Positions 27,488-36,376 of a stretch of 64,000 nt of DNA are shown here, in pieces. Each line of letters begins with the position of its first letter. Positions within the stretch are counted from its first letter, which is position 1. Source of the stretch: JBNLBS01 sp050303415 (GTDB taxonomy: Bacteria > Pseudomonadota > Gammaproteobacteria > Methylococcales > Methylomonadaceae); NCBI GenBank assembly GCA_050303415.1, contig JBNLBS010000013.1:40472-104471 (forward strand). Reading direction: 5' to 3'. A program made the position numbers and the translations under genes. The notes beneath the pieces were generated by a model that was given only the letters and a program-made list of their open reading frames with translations, ran no database searches and had not been told where the DNA came from.

Positions 27488-27760
27488 TTATTCCTTTTCA
27501 TACTCAGAAGGGGCTTTGGCGTTAATGCCTAAAGCGTGAATTTTTTCTTTCATCAAGTCACCTAATGCCTGATAGATCATTTGATGACGTTGCACCAAAG
27601 ACTTTCCTTCAAAAGCCTCTGCATAAATTGAAACATGGTAATGTCCGCCGCCACTTTGTGCACCGGCATGACCTGCGTGAGCGGCACTATTATCAATAAT
27701 TTCAATTCGATCAGGATTAAGTGCGTCTTGTAAGAGCTTTTTTATGGTGTCTGAGTTCAT
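27488..27760 (-). CDS. BolA family protein
   Basis: A 90-residue BolA/IbaG-like protein. It has the helix IKKLLQDALNPDRIEIIDNS, the loop HYHVSIYAEAFEGKSLVQRHQMIYQ with the conserved VxRHxxIY core, and the C-terminal KIHALGINAKAPSEY. BolA proteins pair with monothiol glutaredoxins through a shared [2Fe-2S] cluster or act in cell-shape/stress regulation. It overlaps the upstream YciI gene by ATGA. A His-bearing insertion (HAGHAGAQSGGGHYHV) near the cluster-binding loop is rich in Gly/His. Confidence 0.93.
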   Translation of the reverse strand: MNSDTIKKLLQDALNPDRIEIIDNSAAHAGHAGAQSGGGHYHVSIYAEAFEGKSLVQRHQMIYQALGDLMKEKIHALGINAKAPSEYEKE

Positions 27761-28059
27761 TGTGGAAATACTTTTTTAAATGGTTTAACGGTAACTTGGG
27801 CATAAACCCCGGCATCGACATAAGGGTCGGTATCAGCCCATTGTTGAGCGTGGGTAAGACTTTCAAACTCAGCTATAACCAAACTGCCGGTAAAACCGGC
27901 GTCACCGGGAGTATCACTCTCTATAGCCGGGTGAGGTCCGGCAATGACCAGGCGGCCTTGATCCTGTAATTCTTGTAATCTTTCTAGGTGTGCTGGACGA
28001 GCAGATTGCCTTAATGACAGGCTGTTTTCAACATCGACACTTAATATAGCATATAACAA
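27757..28059 (-). CDS. YciI-like protein
   Basis: A 100-residue YciI/YCII-related protein starting at TTG, supported by AAGGAATAAAACA just upstream and the lack of an in-frame ATG. It has the family core RPAHLERLQELQDQGRLVIAG with IVAEFESLTHAQQWADTDPY. This ferredoxin-like fold includes a His-Asp pair in some members and is of unknown function. It commonly sits between yciB and bolA, as here. Confidence 0.9.
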   Translation of the reverse strand: MLYAILSVDVENSLSLRQSARPAHLERLQELQDQGRLVIAGPHPAIESDTPGDAGFTGSLVIAEFESLTHAQQWADTDPYVDAGVYAQVTVKPFKKVFPQ

Positions 28060-28063
28060 TGTT

Positions 28064-28600
28064 TTATTCCTTTGTGTCAGGGATATATTTATAGATAAAA
28101 ATCATTTGTACAAGGATAAAAAATATCATTAACCCAGGTACGCCAAAGGTTTTAAATAAAACCCAGTCTTCGGTATTATATTCACGCATGACATAGATAT
28201 TTATTCCACCCACGCTGAGAAAGAAAAATGACCACATTAAGTTTAGTCGTTTCCATATATTTTGTGGAAGAACTAAACTGACGCCCAGCATGCGTTCGAT
28301 AAACGTTTTTTTGCCGATAAACTGGCTACCTAAGAAGGCAAGACCAAACAGCCATTCAATAATAGTCAGTTTCCATTTGATAAACTGTTCATCATGAAAA
28401 TAAATGGTTGCACCGCCCATAACCAGCATTAAACCCAGCGTAATCCACTGCATGGCTTTAACTTGCCGGTGTCTGAACCAGGTGTACGCCACTTGTATTA
28501 ACGTTGCAACAATGACTACCCCGGTCGCAATATATATATCGTAAAACTTATAGGCAATAAAGAATAAAAGAATAGGTATAAATTCAATTAGCTGATTCAT
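28064..28600 (-). CDS. yciB: YciB (IspZ) inner-membrane septation protein A
   Basis: A 178-residue, five-helix membrane protein of the YciB/IspA family. It has LIEFIPILLFFIAYKFYDIY, TIYFHDEQFIKWKLTIIEWLFG and LNLMWSFFFLSVGGINIYV. In enterics it interacts with cell-division and envelope-synthesis proteins. It starts the yciB-yciI-bolA-ppiC run and lies 4 bases before the YciI-like gene. Confidence 0.94.
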   Translation of the reverse strand: MNQLIEFIPILLFFIAYKFYDIYIATGVVIVATLIQVAYTWFRHRQVKAMQWITLGLMLVMGGATIYFHDEQFIKWKLTIIEWLFGLAFLGSQFIGKKTFIERMLGVSLVLPQNIWKRLNLMWSFFFLSVGGINIYVMREYNTEDWVLFKTFGVPGLMIFFILVQMIFIYKYIPDTKE

Positions 28601-28625
28601 TAGTAATTATATAAAGTGAAGGGAA

Positions 28626-28976
28626 TTAGATGTAATAATCAACACCGACAATCAAATTGTCACGTTGTTCAATTTTCGGTTGATTAATTGTAGCGGTATA
28701 GGCGTTAATGGCCTGAAGCGAACGAAAATTGGATGTGTTGCGATGTTGCTGATCTTGTGGGTTATTGTTTGATAACGAAGTAGCAAGATTGGCATTATCC
28801 AACGTGGATTGAATCTGTTCAGGGCTTTGAGGTGATTGTTGTTTTCGATTTTTGGATTCCTGGTCTAGGGTAAGTTCCTCTGTAGTGTTTTTATTGGGCG
28901 CAAGCTTAGGCTTCCCGGCAAAAGAGGGGGCTATACCATTAGATAAGTAGTTTAGAGATGAACTATTTATTTCCAT
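28626..28976 (-). CDS. Hypothetical Gln/Asn-rich protein
   Basis: About 116 residues from the ATG at 28976; the longer frame begins at TTG. The N-terminal half is low-complexity (Asn, Gln, Ser), with no signal peptide or membrane helix. The C-terminal end FRSLQAINAYTATINQPKIE and DNLIVGVDYYI resembles the conserved tail of small uncharacterised gammaproteobacterial proteins. It lies 25 bases upstream of yciB on the same strand. I do not recognise a function. Confidence 0.6.
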   Translation of the reverse strand: MEINSSSLNYLSNGIAPSFAGKPKLAPNKNTTEELTLDQESKNRKQQSPQSPEQIQSTLDNANLATSLSNNNPQDQQHRNTSNFRSLQAINAYTATINQPKIEQRDNLIVGVDYYI

Positions 28977-29095
28977 GTTCAGGTAACCAGTTATAACAAC
29001 CAATCATAAGGAGTATTGTAGAATTAATATCCTTAATTGTACATGTTTAAATGGTCTAATCTGATAAAATATAAGCTTAAATTCAGGAGGTCATC

Positions 29096-29398
29096 GTGAG
29101 CGAAAATAAACAGATTGAATTAGAAGCCGCAGCATTCCGGCGTTTAGTTAATCATTTGCAAACTCATACTGAGGTGCAAAATATAGATTTAATGATTCTG
29201 GCGGACTTTTGCAGAAACTGTCTGGCTAAATGGTATTTGGCTGCTGCTCAAGAACAAGGTGTGGACATGGATTATGATCAAGCACGTGAAATGATTTATG
29301 GTATGCCTTTTTCAGAATGGAAGGATAAATATCAAACCGAAGCCAGTTCCGAACAATTGGCTGCTTATGAGCGTAAATTAAAAGCAAGGTCTGTATGA
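29096..29398 (+). CDS. DUF1244 family protein
   Basis: A 100-residue protein starting at GTG with AGGAGG 5 bases upstream. It matches the DUF1244 helical family: RRLVNHLQTHTEVQNID, FCRNCLAKWYLAAAQEQG, and YGMPFSEWKDKYQTEAS, with the conserved CRNCLAKWY. Function is unknown. It overlaps the next methyltransferase gene by ATGA. Confidence 0.9.
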   Translation: MSENKQIELEAAAFRRLVNHLQTHTEVQNIDLMILADFCRNCLAKWYLAAAQEQGVDMDYDQAREMIYGMPFSEWKDKYQTEASSEQLAAYERKLKARSV

Positions 29399-30129
29399 AT
29401 ACAAGAAGCAAATATGATGATATGTTCTCCGGCATAATTGGTGAAGAATATGATATGTTGAATCTGATTTGCCCGTTAGCGACAGAAATGAGTCGACAGG
29501 TCGGTAACAAGGTTGCTGAATATCAGGCACAGTTGAATAGACCGCTTAAGGTTTTAGAGTTGGGCGGTGGCACGGGTATAACCACCTTGGCTATTTTGTC
29601 AGCTTGTGATCAGGTTGAAATTTTAAGTGTAGACAGCGAACCGACTATGCAAAATCAGGCTAAAAAAAGCCTGAATCAGTGGCAGGTACAAGGCGTGCTG
29701 ACTTTTTCCGGTCAGGATGCCTTATCTGCTTTGCAGGATCAGGAGACTGAAAGTGTCGATGTCATCGCATCCGCCTATACCTTGCATAATTTTCAAGACG
29801 ACTATCGGGCTCAAGTGGTGACTGAAATGTTCCGTGTGCTTAAGTCGGGTGGACTGTTTATTAACGGCGACCGATACGGGCTGGATGATATCACTGAGCA
29901 TACCAGACTTATTCAACAGGAAGTCAGTGGATATTTTGAAGTACTAACCAAATTAAACCGCCTGGATTTGTTGGAACATTGGATTGTGCATTTATTCAGT
30001 GATGAATCCGAAAATCACGTAATGCGTGAATCGGCGGCGCTAAAACAATTGCAGGATGCTGGCTTTAGTCACATTGATCTGACAAATAGAGAGGCTGTTA
30101 ACGCATTGGTTTCTTCTATTAAGCTTTAA
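29395..30129 (+). CDS. Class I SAM-dependent methyltransferase
   Basis: A 244-residue Rossmann-fold methyltransferase. Motif I is VLELGGGTGITTLAIL, the acidic SAM residue lies in ILSVDSEPTMQNQA, and motif IV is SVDVIASAYTLHNFQDDYRA. MFRVLKSGGLFINGD follows. It is translationally coupled to the DUF1244 gene. A second module of about 60 residues (EVLTKLNRLDLLEHWIVHLF) follows the fold. The substrate is unknown. Confidence 0.86.
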   Translation: MNTRSKYDDMFSGIIGEEYDMLNLICPLATEMSRQVGNKVAEYQAQLNRPLKVLELGGGTGITTLAILSACDQVEILSVDSEPTMQNQAKKSLNQWQVQGVLTFSGQDALSALQDQETESVDVIASAYTLHNFQDDYRAQVVTEMFRVLKSGGLFINGDRYGLDDITEHTRLIQQEVSGYFEVLTKLNRLDLLEHWIVHLFSDESENHVMRESAALKQLQDAGFSHIDLTNREAVNALVSSIKL

Positions 30130-30158
30130 TTACACCATCATCTGGCCTTGATAAATTT

Positions 30159-31415
30159 ATGAAAATATTACGACTCTGTTTCGCTTTAGTTTTAATCGTT
30201 TCGGTAACAGCCTGCACCAGTTTTGGTAAAGGTGTGGCCGAAGCATTGTTAGAAAAACAGGAAGCTGAAGATTTGCGCTTATGCGAAATTCGTGGTCAGG
30301 CATTTACCGGTATCATGCCTCACCTGTTTGGTCTGCATGGCAAGATGAAAGTCCTAATGGTGCATGGCGTGGGTGACCACCTGCCGGGCTATTCAACTCA
30401 GTTTTTCGAGAAACTGGCCAAGGAGTTGGATTTAACCGTGATGGCCAAACGCTATAAGGATATAGCGCTGACTGATCCGAAAAATACCGAAAAATCTTTA
30501 GGCAACCTGCGGGTACACCGCTTATTAAATCAGGATCGGGATGAAGAACTGCTATTTTACGAATTGACTTGGTCAGAGATTACCGCCAAGCAAAAAGCAA
30601 TTTTAAGTTACGATAATTCGGGAGAATATTCGTTTAGAAGGGCGGAAGTGAATGACCTGATGAAAAAATTCTCCAATGATACCGGTCCTGATCCGATTAT
30701 ATATCTGGGCGAGAGCCGAGGTGATATTTTAACCGCCTTTTCCCAGTCTTTTTGCTGGATGATCAGTAAAGACTGGCAAAGCCTGCCGGAACATACACAC
30801 GAATCCTGCCATTTTAATGATGCGGCGGTTAATAATCTGAAAAATGATCATTATGCTTTTGTTTCTCACAGTTTGGGTAGCCGTATCACTATCGACGGTA
30901 TGCAAAAAATTGCCTCCATGCTTGGTAAATCAAGCCGTAGCGATAATAATGCATCGAAACACTTGATTCTGGCGCTGCAGAATATGGAAATGCCTATCTA
31001 TATGATGTCGAATCAATTACCCATGTTACAGTTAGGCAGAAAACTGCCTGAAATAAGTGGGCAAAAAGATTCCTATTGCCGACCCGATGGGGAAAATTAC
31101 CAGAAACGCATGCTTAGCGAAACTTCGATTATTGCCTTTAGTGATCCAAATGACTTGTTAAGCTATGCTGTTCCTCAGGGTTTTGTTGAGAAATACCTGG
31201 ATTCCAGGCTTTGTATCGATGTCACCAATATTAATATCAACGTTGCCACTATATTCGATGCTTTTGGTATGGGAAAAATGGCCAACCCGCTGGATGCACA
31301 TATTGGCTATGATACCGATGACAGAGTCGTTGCTTTAATCGCCAAAGGCATTGGCAATATACATACTGCAAATATAGTTAAACAGCGGTGTAACTGGGTT
31401 GAGTTGATTGATTGA
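30159..31415 (+). CDS. Lipoprotein with lipase-like alpha/beta hydrolase features
   Basis: A 418-residue lipoprotein: signal peptide and lipobox VTACTS near residue 20. It has an oxyanion-loop-like VLMVHGVGDHLPGYS followed by a nucleophile-elbow-like FVSHSLGSRITIDGMQ, both typical of alpha/beta hydrolases. A His-containing IGYDTDDRVV lies near the C-terminus. It is probably an envelope-located lipase or esterase, although the GxSxG motif is the variant SHSLGS. It starts 29 bases after the methyltransferase gene and may share its mRNA. Confidence 0.65.
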   Translation: MKILRLCFALVLIVSVTACTSFGKGVAEALLEKQEAEDLRLCEIRGQAFTGIMPHLFGLHGKMKVLMVHGVGDHLPGYSTQFFEKLAKELDLTVMAKRYKDIALTDPKNTEKSLGNLRVHRLLNQDRDEELLFYELTWSEITAKQKAILSYDNSGEYSFRRAEVNDLMKKFSNDTGPDPIIYLGESRGDILTAFSQSFCWMISKDWQSLPEHTHESCHFNDAAVNNLKNDHYAFVSHSLGSRITIDGMQKIASMLGKSSRSDNNASKHLILALQNMEMPIYMMSNQLPMLQLGRKLPEISGQKDSYCRPDGENYQKRMLSETSIIAFSDPNDLLSYAVPQGFVEKYLDSRLCIDVTNININVATIFDAFGMGKMANPLDAHIGYDTDDRVVALIAKGIGNIHTANIVKQRCNWVELID

Positions 31416-31526
31416 AATAATTAAGAATTAGTGTTGATATCTATTATTTCAGAGTTTTTTCATATCATCTAATAGATAAAGACATTATAAATAAATGTCA
31501 TTACATCAAGATTCTCACAAGAGTGT

Positions 31527-31754
31527 CTATCTGATTTTTTCGATGCCAAGGAATTTGTTTTCTTCTGTTAAGGTCATCTCAAAATAACCTTGCACGCCGT
31601 TTTTGGTCAGGTAGGACTGGATCTTTCCGGCAGGAAATTCGATACGACGCCCATCGTCTGCTATCACGGAGACGCGTTGTGCCTGGCCTTGATAGACAGC
31701 GAGAAATTGATCGTAACTGAGGTTTAAGGAAAACCGAATATGTTGTTGCGCCAT
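31527..31754 (-). CDS. DUF2835 family protein
   Basis: A 75-residue protein of the DUF2835 (PF11197) family: IRFSLNLSYDQFLAVYQG, VIADDGRRIEFPAGKIQSYL, and TKNGVQGYFEMTL. Function unknown; common in gammaproteobacteria. It follows htpX on the same strand after a hairpin. Confidence 0.88.
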   Translation of the reverse strand: MAQQHIRFSLNLSYDQFLAVYQGQAQRVSVIADDGRRIEFPAGKIQSYLTKNGVQGYFEMTLTEENKFLGIEKIR

Positions 31755-31762
31755 AAGTTTCA

Positions 31763-31786
31763 GCCGGTCAGTCTTGTCTGACCGGC
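31763..31786 (-). terminator. Hairpin between htpX and the DUF2835 gene
   Basis: GCCGGTCAG-TCTTGT-CTGACCGGC, a perfect 9-base stem with a 6-base loop. No T-run follows on the minus strand, so it is more likely an attenuating or mRNA-stabilising hairpin than a full terminator. Confidence 0.55.
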
Positions 31787-31801
31787 AATCAATAACTCTG
31801 T

Positions 31802-32677
31802 TTAACGAAGGTTTTGTAATGCCGCTATACGGTCTTCCAATGCCGGATGACTCATAAACAAGCTTTGTACCCGACTGCCGTTAATTCCGAAAGCAGCTAA
31901 CTGGTTGGGCAGATCTTCCGGCTCGTGAGCCCGTTGCAGTGCACGTAAGGCCGCAATCATTTTCTCTTTACCGGCGAGTTTGGCACCTCCGGCATCTGCT
32001 CTGAATTCCCGATATCGAGAGAACCACATGACTAACATGCTGGCCAAAATAGATAGGGCTATTTGGGCTATCATTTGGGTTATATAGTAAGCCGGGCCAT
32101 AGCCTCGCTCGGTTTTGAAGACAACGCGATCTACGATATGACCGACAATGGATGCAAAGAAGTAGACAAAGGTGTTCACAACGCCTTGCATCAAGGCCAT
32201 AGTGACCATATCACCATTAGCGACGTGGCTGATTTCATGGCCGACAACCGCTTCAACCTCATCGGCATTCATGCTTTGCATTAAACCCGTGCTGACAGCA
32301 ACCAGTGCATCGTTTCTATTCATGCCGGTGGCAAACGCATTGGCGTCAGGCGACTGGAAAATGCCGACTTCGGGCATGCCGATACCTGCTTGTTTGGCCT
32401 GTCTGGCGACTATCTCCACTAACCATTGTTCAGTCTGGTTCTGGGGCTGTTGGATAACATGGACCCCCATGGATTTTTTGGCCGACCATTTTGACATGGC
32501 CAGGGAAATAACTGAGCCAGTCATACCGATTACTGCAGACATGATGAGCAGAGCGTTAAGGTTTAGATCAACGCCTTGAGCATCTAATGTGCCACTGAGG
32601 CCAAAAAGGCTAAAAATAATGCTGACGACAACTAAGATAGCTGCATTTGTTGCTAAAAATAGAAGGATTCTCAACAT
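31802..32677 (-). CDS. htpX: HtpX membrane metalloprotease
   Basis: A 291-residue M48 peptidase. It has two N-terminal helices, the zinc motif HEISH in VVGHEISHVANGDMVTMAL, a central pair of helices, and the third zinc ligand Glu in SRYREFRADAGGAKLAG. HtpX acts in inner-membrane protein quality control with FtsH, usually under Cpx or heat-shock control. Size and motifs match E. coli HtpX. Confidence 0.96.
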   Translation of the reverse strand: MLRILLFLATNAAILVVVSIIFSLFGLSGTLDAQGVDLNLNALLIMSAVIGMTGSVISLAMSKWSAKKSMGVHVIQQPQNQTEQWLVEIVARQAKQAGIGMPEVGIFQSPDANAFATGMNRNDALVAVSTGLMQSMNADEVEAVVGHEISHVANGDMVTMALMQGVVNTFVYFFASIVGHIVDRVVFKTERGYGPAYYITQMIAQIALSILASMLVMWFSRYREFRADAGGAKLAGKEKMIAALRALQRAHEPEDLPNQLAAFGINGSRVQSLFMSHPALEDRIAALQNLR

Positions 32678-32891
32678 AATAAAATATACCTTGATTGTAT
32701 TTAAGTGTTATTTATGAATATAAGGGTTGGAAATTATAATTCAATGCTTGATTGATTAGAAAAATCTGTTTTTTTTCTATTGTATGCTGAAAAAATACAA
32801 TAACGGTATGGGCACGATTGTTTTTTGGGATCAACCGGTTTGAAATCGTGTAAAGACTTAAATAAATTTTAAATGAAACCAGAAAAAGCAA

Positions 32892-33512
32892 CTATAAAAT
32901 ATCACAATGCATCGCCATGACCATTAGATCGGCAAGGTTGCCGGCCTGCATTTTTTCCATGATATGTGCTCGGTGTACATCAATCGTGCGATTACTGACA
33001 CCAAGAATTTGGGCACTTTCTTTGTTCGAATGTCCCTTGGCTATCAAATCCAAGACTTGTTTTTCGCGTTTGGTGAGTTGTTGATAGCGATTGATGGTTT
33101 CATGTTTATGTGAATTTTTTTCCCGTGTTATTTCGTGTTTTTCAACGGCTTCTTGAATTCGGGCTAACAATATGGTGTTGTCAAACGGTTTCTGAAGAAA
33201 GTCAACGGCACCGGCTCTAAATGCCTTGGAAGAAGCCGGAACATCCGCATGGGCGCTGATAAAAATTATCGGTATGTCAATATGTCTATTTTTTAATTCA
33301 TTCTGTAACTCAAGTCCACTCATATTAGGCATACGAAAATCAAGAACCAGGCAGCTTTTGGGGGTAGTTTGGTATGAATCAAGAAAAGCCTGTGCCGAGG
33401 CAAAACTTTGTACTTGCATACCCTCGGATTCGATCAATAATGATAATGCATCACGTACGGAATCGTCGTCATCAATTAAAAAGACGGTAATGTTTGGGTT
33501 ATCTGATGTCAT
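32892..33512 (-). CDS. FixJ-family response regulator
   Basis: About 206 residues from the ATG at 33512, preceded by GAGGAA and overlapping the sensor gene. The receiver has the acidic pocket FLIDDDDSVRD, the phospho-Asp in CLVLDFRMPNMSG, and the Lys in DFLQKPFDN. The LuxR-type helix-turn-helix is KREKQVLDLIAKGHSNKESA with VSNRTIDVHRAHIMEKM. It is the likely partner of the upstream PAS histidine kinase. The target genes are unknown. Confidence 0.92.
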   Translation of the reverse strand: MTSDNPNITVFLIDDDDSVRDALSLLIESEGMQVQSFASAQAFLDSYQTTPKSCLVLDFRMPNMSGLELQNELKNRHIDIPIIFISAHADVPASSKAFRAGAVDFLQKPFDNTILLARIQEAVEKHEITREKNSHKHETINRYQQLTKREKQVLDLIAKGHSNKESAQILGVSNRTIDVHRAHIMEKMQAGNLADLMVMAMHCDIL

Positions 33513-34962
33513 TGATTTCCTCATATACGGGTAGAGTGAAATAGCAGGTTGTGCCTTTGGTTTTTTGGCTGTTAAATCTCAGTACGCCATCATGAGCTTC
33601 TATAATAGATCGACTGATTGACAATCCCATGCCCATGCCGGATTTCTTGGTTGTATAGAAAGGGTTTAGTACTTTAGACTGTTCAGCTGGGTTAAGTCCC
33701 GGGCCATTGTCTTTAACCCGCACTTCAATTTGGTCTTTATCATTCAAATAGGTTTCTATAGTCAGTGTTTTAATATGCTGGTCAGGCATGTTTTTAAGTG
33801 CTTCTATGCTGTTACGAACTAAATTCAAGATAACCTGTTCAATATGGATCGGGTCTACAAAGATTAAAGGTAGAGATTTGGCCAATTCGGTTTTTTGCTG
33901 GACATTAAATTGTCTGCAGTCCGGTTCGCAAAATTCCAATGCATCCAGAATAAGACGGTTGATATCAATCGAAGAGCGACTCATTTTCCGACTTTTACTA
34001 AAATCCCGCATTCGATGGATGATCTGTCCGGCCTTAAGAACCTGTTTATGAATTTTTTCCAGTGTTTCAGTTAATTTCTCGCATGAAAAATCAGGTTGTT
34101 TAATGATTCGTAAACAGGCTTGCGTATAAGCGCTGATAGCTGTTAAGGGTTGATTGACCTCATGCGCAATACCCGAGGCCATCTCTGCCATTAAACCGAC
34201 ACGAGTCACGTGGGCAAGAGCATCCAGACGTTCTTTATCCGGTTGACTTTTAGACTTATGATCACTGATCAGTTGAACGGTGGCTATATAGCATTTTTTT
34301 GGGTCGGCGTTATATTTCTCAACGTTGAAGTTTAGCAATATAACGCTGTTATCTTTATGTTTGCCGGTTAACTCAAGATTAATGCCAAGAATATTACCGG
34401 CTTTATGTTTAAAATAGTGAACAAAATCCGGGTGTATTTTTGAATTTGGAGAGCTGACTAATTTTGTTATCGATTGTTGATAAAGCTCGCTGGGATCATA
34501 GCCGAACAGGTCCTTGATTGAGGTATTTGCATATTCGATGTTGCATTTTGCATTAAAAATAATAATGCCCACCAAGTCTTTGCTGGTTTCATGTTTATTT
34601 GGCAGTCTCTTTTTTTGAGTTTCAGCGGGGTTTAATGTCAGATTGATTTGAATTTGTTTGTCGGTGGTTAAATAACTGATTGCATTGAGTAAAGTAGGAT
34701 GTTCATGCCTATTAAACTGAATTTTTAGTTTATTTGTTGCCTCGGGTTGCCTGAGTTCAGTAATAAATTGTAGATATTTTGAATGTTCTTCAACGGGGAG
34801 GTGGTGGATTAGGTTTTGACCTGTTTTAGCTAAATCCGGAAGGTATTGACAGGCCTCATGGTTTGCTTTTTGGATAATACCCTGCTCATCCAGAATCAGG
34901 CTGGCAATTGGTACCCAGTTAAAAAACTGTTGAAAATTGCTTATGTGATCAACGGTATCCAT
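33499..34962 (-). CDS. Soluble PAS-PAS sensor histidine kinase (FixL-like)
   Basis: A 487-residue kinase with no membrane helix. Two PAS-like domains occur: about 8-75 (WVPIASLILDEQGIIQKANH) and about 130-235 (IIIFNAKCNIEYANTSIKDL). The dimerisation/phospho-His segment is GIAHEVNQPLTAISAYTQA. The ATPase has VILNLVRNSIEAL, VKDNGPGLNP and GMGMGLSISRSIIEAHDG. It overlaps the FixJ-type regulator by 14 bases. Whether a PAS domain binds heme, flavin or another ligand cannot be told from sequence. Confidence 0.9.
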   Translation of the reverse strand: MDTVDHISNFQQFFNWVPIASLILDEQGIIQKANHEACQYLPDLAKTGQNLIHHLPVEEHSKYLQFITELRQPEATNKLKIQFNRHEHPTLLNAISYLTTDKQIQINLTLNPAETQKKRLPNKHETSKDLVGIIIFNAKCNIEYANTSIKDLFGYDPSELYQQSITKLVSSPNSKIHPDFVHYFKHKAGNILGINLELTGKHKDNSVILLNFNVEKYNADPKKCYIATVQLISDHKSKSQPDKERLDALAHVTRVGLMAEMASGIAHEVNQPLTAISAYTQACLRIIKQPDFSCEKLTETLEKIHKQVLKAGQIIHRMRDFSKSRKMSRSSIDINRLILDALEFCEPDCRQFNVQQKTELAKSLPLIFVDPIHIEQVILNLVRNSIEALKNMPDQHIKTLTIETYLNDKDQIEVRVKDNGPGLNPAEQSKVLNPFYTTKKSGMGMGLSISRSIIEAHDGVLRFNSQKTKGTTCYFTLPVYEEINDIR

Positions 34963-35088
34963 TATAGATCATTCACCTTTTTGATCAGGCTAAAATAGCG
35001 TTTACACTTCAATCATATAAAAAAAATAGTATTTTTTTCAATTTATTTTGTTGTTAAATATTTTATCTTTATTAATTAATGCCTTATA

Positions 35089-35634
35089 TTAAATTGGTGG
35101 TAAGTTTTTAAGTAAAGGCCAGGTCTTTATGATCTGATAATGGACACCGTTTGAAGTATTGGTTGATTGAACAAGGCTAAAAGTTGTAGCCTGCCAGACA
35201 ATGCTTTTGATTTTGGTGTCAGGTTTAACAAATGCTTTTTTTGCCAGGGTAATATGTGCTTTATAGGGTCTGGACTCTGAAGCAATACCGCAACTTTCAC
35301 TCAATTTTTTTAATCGCTCAACCAATGACAACAACCCTGGGTTCTGCTTTTGACTGGTTAAGCATAAAATACCGGGTCTGCGCCATAAAGAAAGTTGATC
35401 AAAAGATAGTTGAAAAGCAGGAGTGGATATTTGATTAGCGCCCTGTGTTATCTTTGTTTCTGTATCATTGTCTACCTGACCTAAAAAGATCAGAGTAATA
35501 TGCAGGTTGTCTGTTTTTACCGGTTTATATTGAGGCTGATGCAAACGTCGGTATTGACTGGCTATTTGTTGGCGTGTCTTGTCAATAGGCCATAAGGCAA
35601 AAAATAATCTTTTTGAAATTTTTGTGTCTGACAT
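35089..35634 (-). CDS. thpR: RNA 2',3'-cyclic phosphodiesterase ThpR
   Basis: A 181-residue 2H-phosphoesterase. The two catalytic HxTx motifs are HITLIFLGQV and HITLAKKAFV. The start segment RLFFALWPIDKTRQQIA is typical of ThpR/LigT. It opens 2'-3' cyclic phosphates on RNA ends. It is divergent from the pigment operon with 61 bases between them. Confidence 0.93.
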   Translation of the reverse strand: MSDTKISKRLFFALWPIDKTRQQIASQYRRLHQPQYKPVKTDNLHITLIFLGQVDNDTETKITQGANQISTPAFQLSFDQLSLWRRPGILCLTSQKQNPGLLSLVERLKKLSESCGIASESRPYKAHITLAKKAFVKPDTKIKSIVWQATTFSLVQSTNTSNGVHYQIIKTWPLLKNLPPI

Positions 35635-35695
35635 TTGATTTATTGTAGTTACAAACAGAATATATTTAGTTTATATCCCCAAGAAGAAAAGAAAA

Positions 35696-36376
35696 ATGCA
35701 AAATTTTATTATTCGAACATGGAGCTACTGGCCTTCATTGTCGAATGAGAGTAATGAGTCCGATCTACTTAATTCCGTCCCCAAGATGTTAAGACGTCGA
35801 TTAACGCCCTTGGCAAAAACGGTCATTTGTGCCTGTAAAATATGTGCCGGTGATCGACTTTCAATGCCGGTAATTTTTAGTTCCACCCATGGCGAGTTGG
35901 CAAAATCATTTAAAATGATGGAAATGGTTGAGGCTGGCGAAGAGATATCACCAACCGCATTTAGTTTATCGGTACATAATGCAATTGCCGGTTTGTTCTC
36001 TATCGCCTTTAAAAACAATAAACAAAGCATGGTACTGGCTCCCGGCGAGGATGGAATTGCGGCAGCTTTTATTGAAGCACTTGGTTCACTTCAAGAGGGG
36101 GAGGAGGAAGTGATGATGGTTTTCTATGACGAACCTTTAGTGGAATTTTACCCTGCCAGTCCGTATAAACTGTCAACTGATCAACGGAATGCGATGGCTC
36201 TTATTATCAGCAAGACAGGTGAAGGACAGCCGATAAACTTTAGTCATGACATTCAAACTGGCTATGACGGTGAACAAGCCTTGCAAATACCTCTTTTAAG
36301 GCATTTTTTAGCCGGCAATGAGTTGTCACTCACTATTCAAACTGAACGGGGCAGCTGGTGCTGGGAAAAACAATGA
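35696..36376 (+). CDS. Beta-ketoacyl synthase chain-length factor-like protein (ApeC-like)
   Basis: A 226-residue protein of the ketoacyl-synthase-like group in aryl polyene loci (PF13723-type). It has a KS-like N-terminus (PKMLRRRLTPLAKTVICACK) and a short HNAIAGLFSIA segment, but no CHAxGxA active-site Cys typical of a catalytic ketosynthase. It is expected to pair with a catalytic KS and set chain length. It opens a 17-gene + strand operon and overlaps the acyltransferase gene by ATGA. No catalytic KS is present in the window. Confidence 0.72.
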   Translation: MQNFIIRTWSYWPSLSNESNESDLLNSVPKMLRRRLTPLAKTVICACKICAGDRLSMPVIFSSTHGELAKSFKMMEMVEAGEEISPTAFSLSVHNAIAGLFSIAFKNNKQSMVLAPGEDGIAAAFIEALGSLQEGEEEVMMVFYDEPLVEFYPASPYKLSTDQRNAMALIISKTGEGQPINFSHDIQTGYDGEQALQIPLLRHFLAGNELSLTIQTERGSWCWEKQ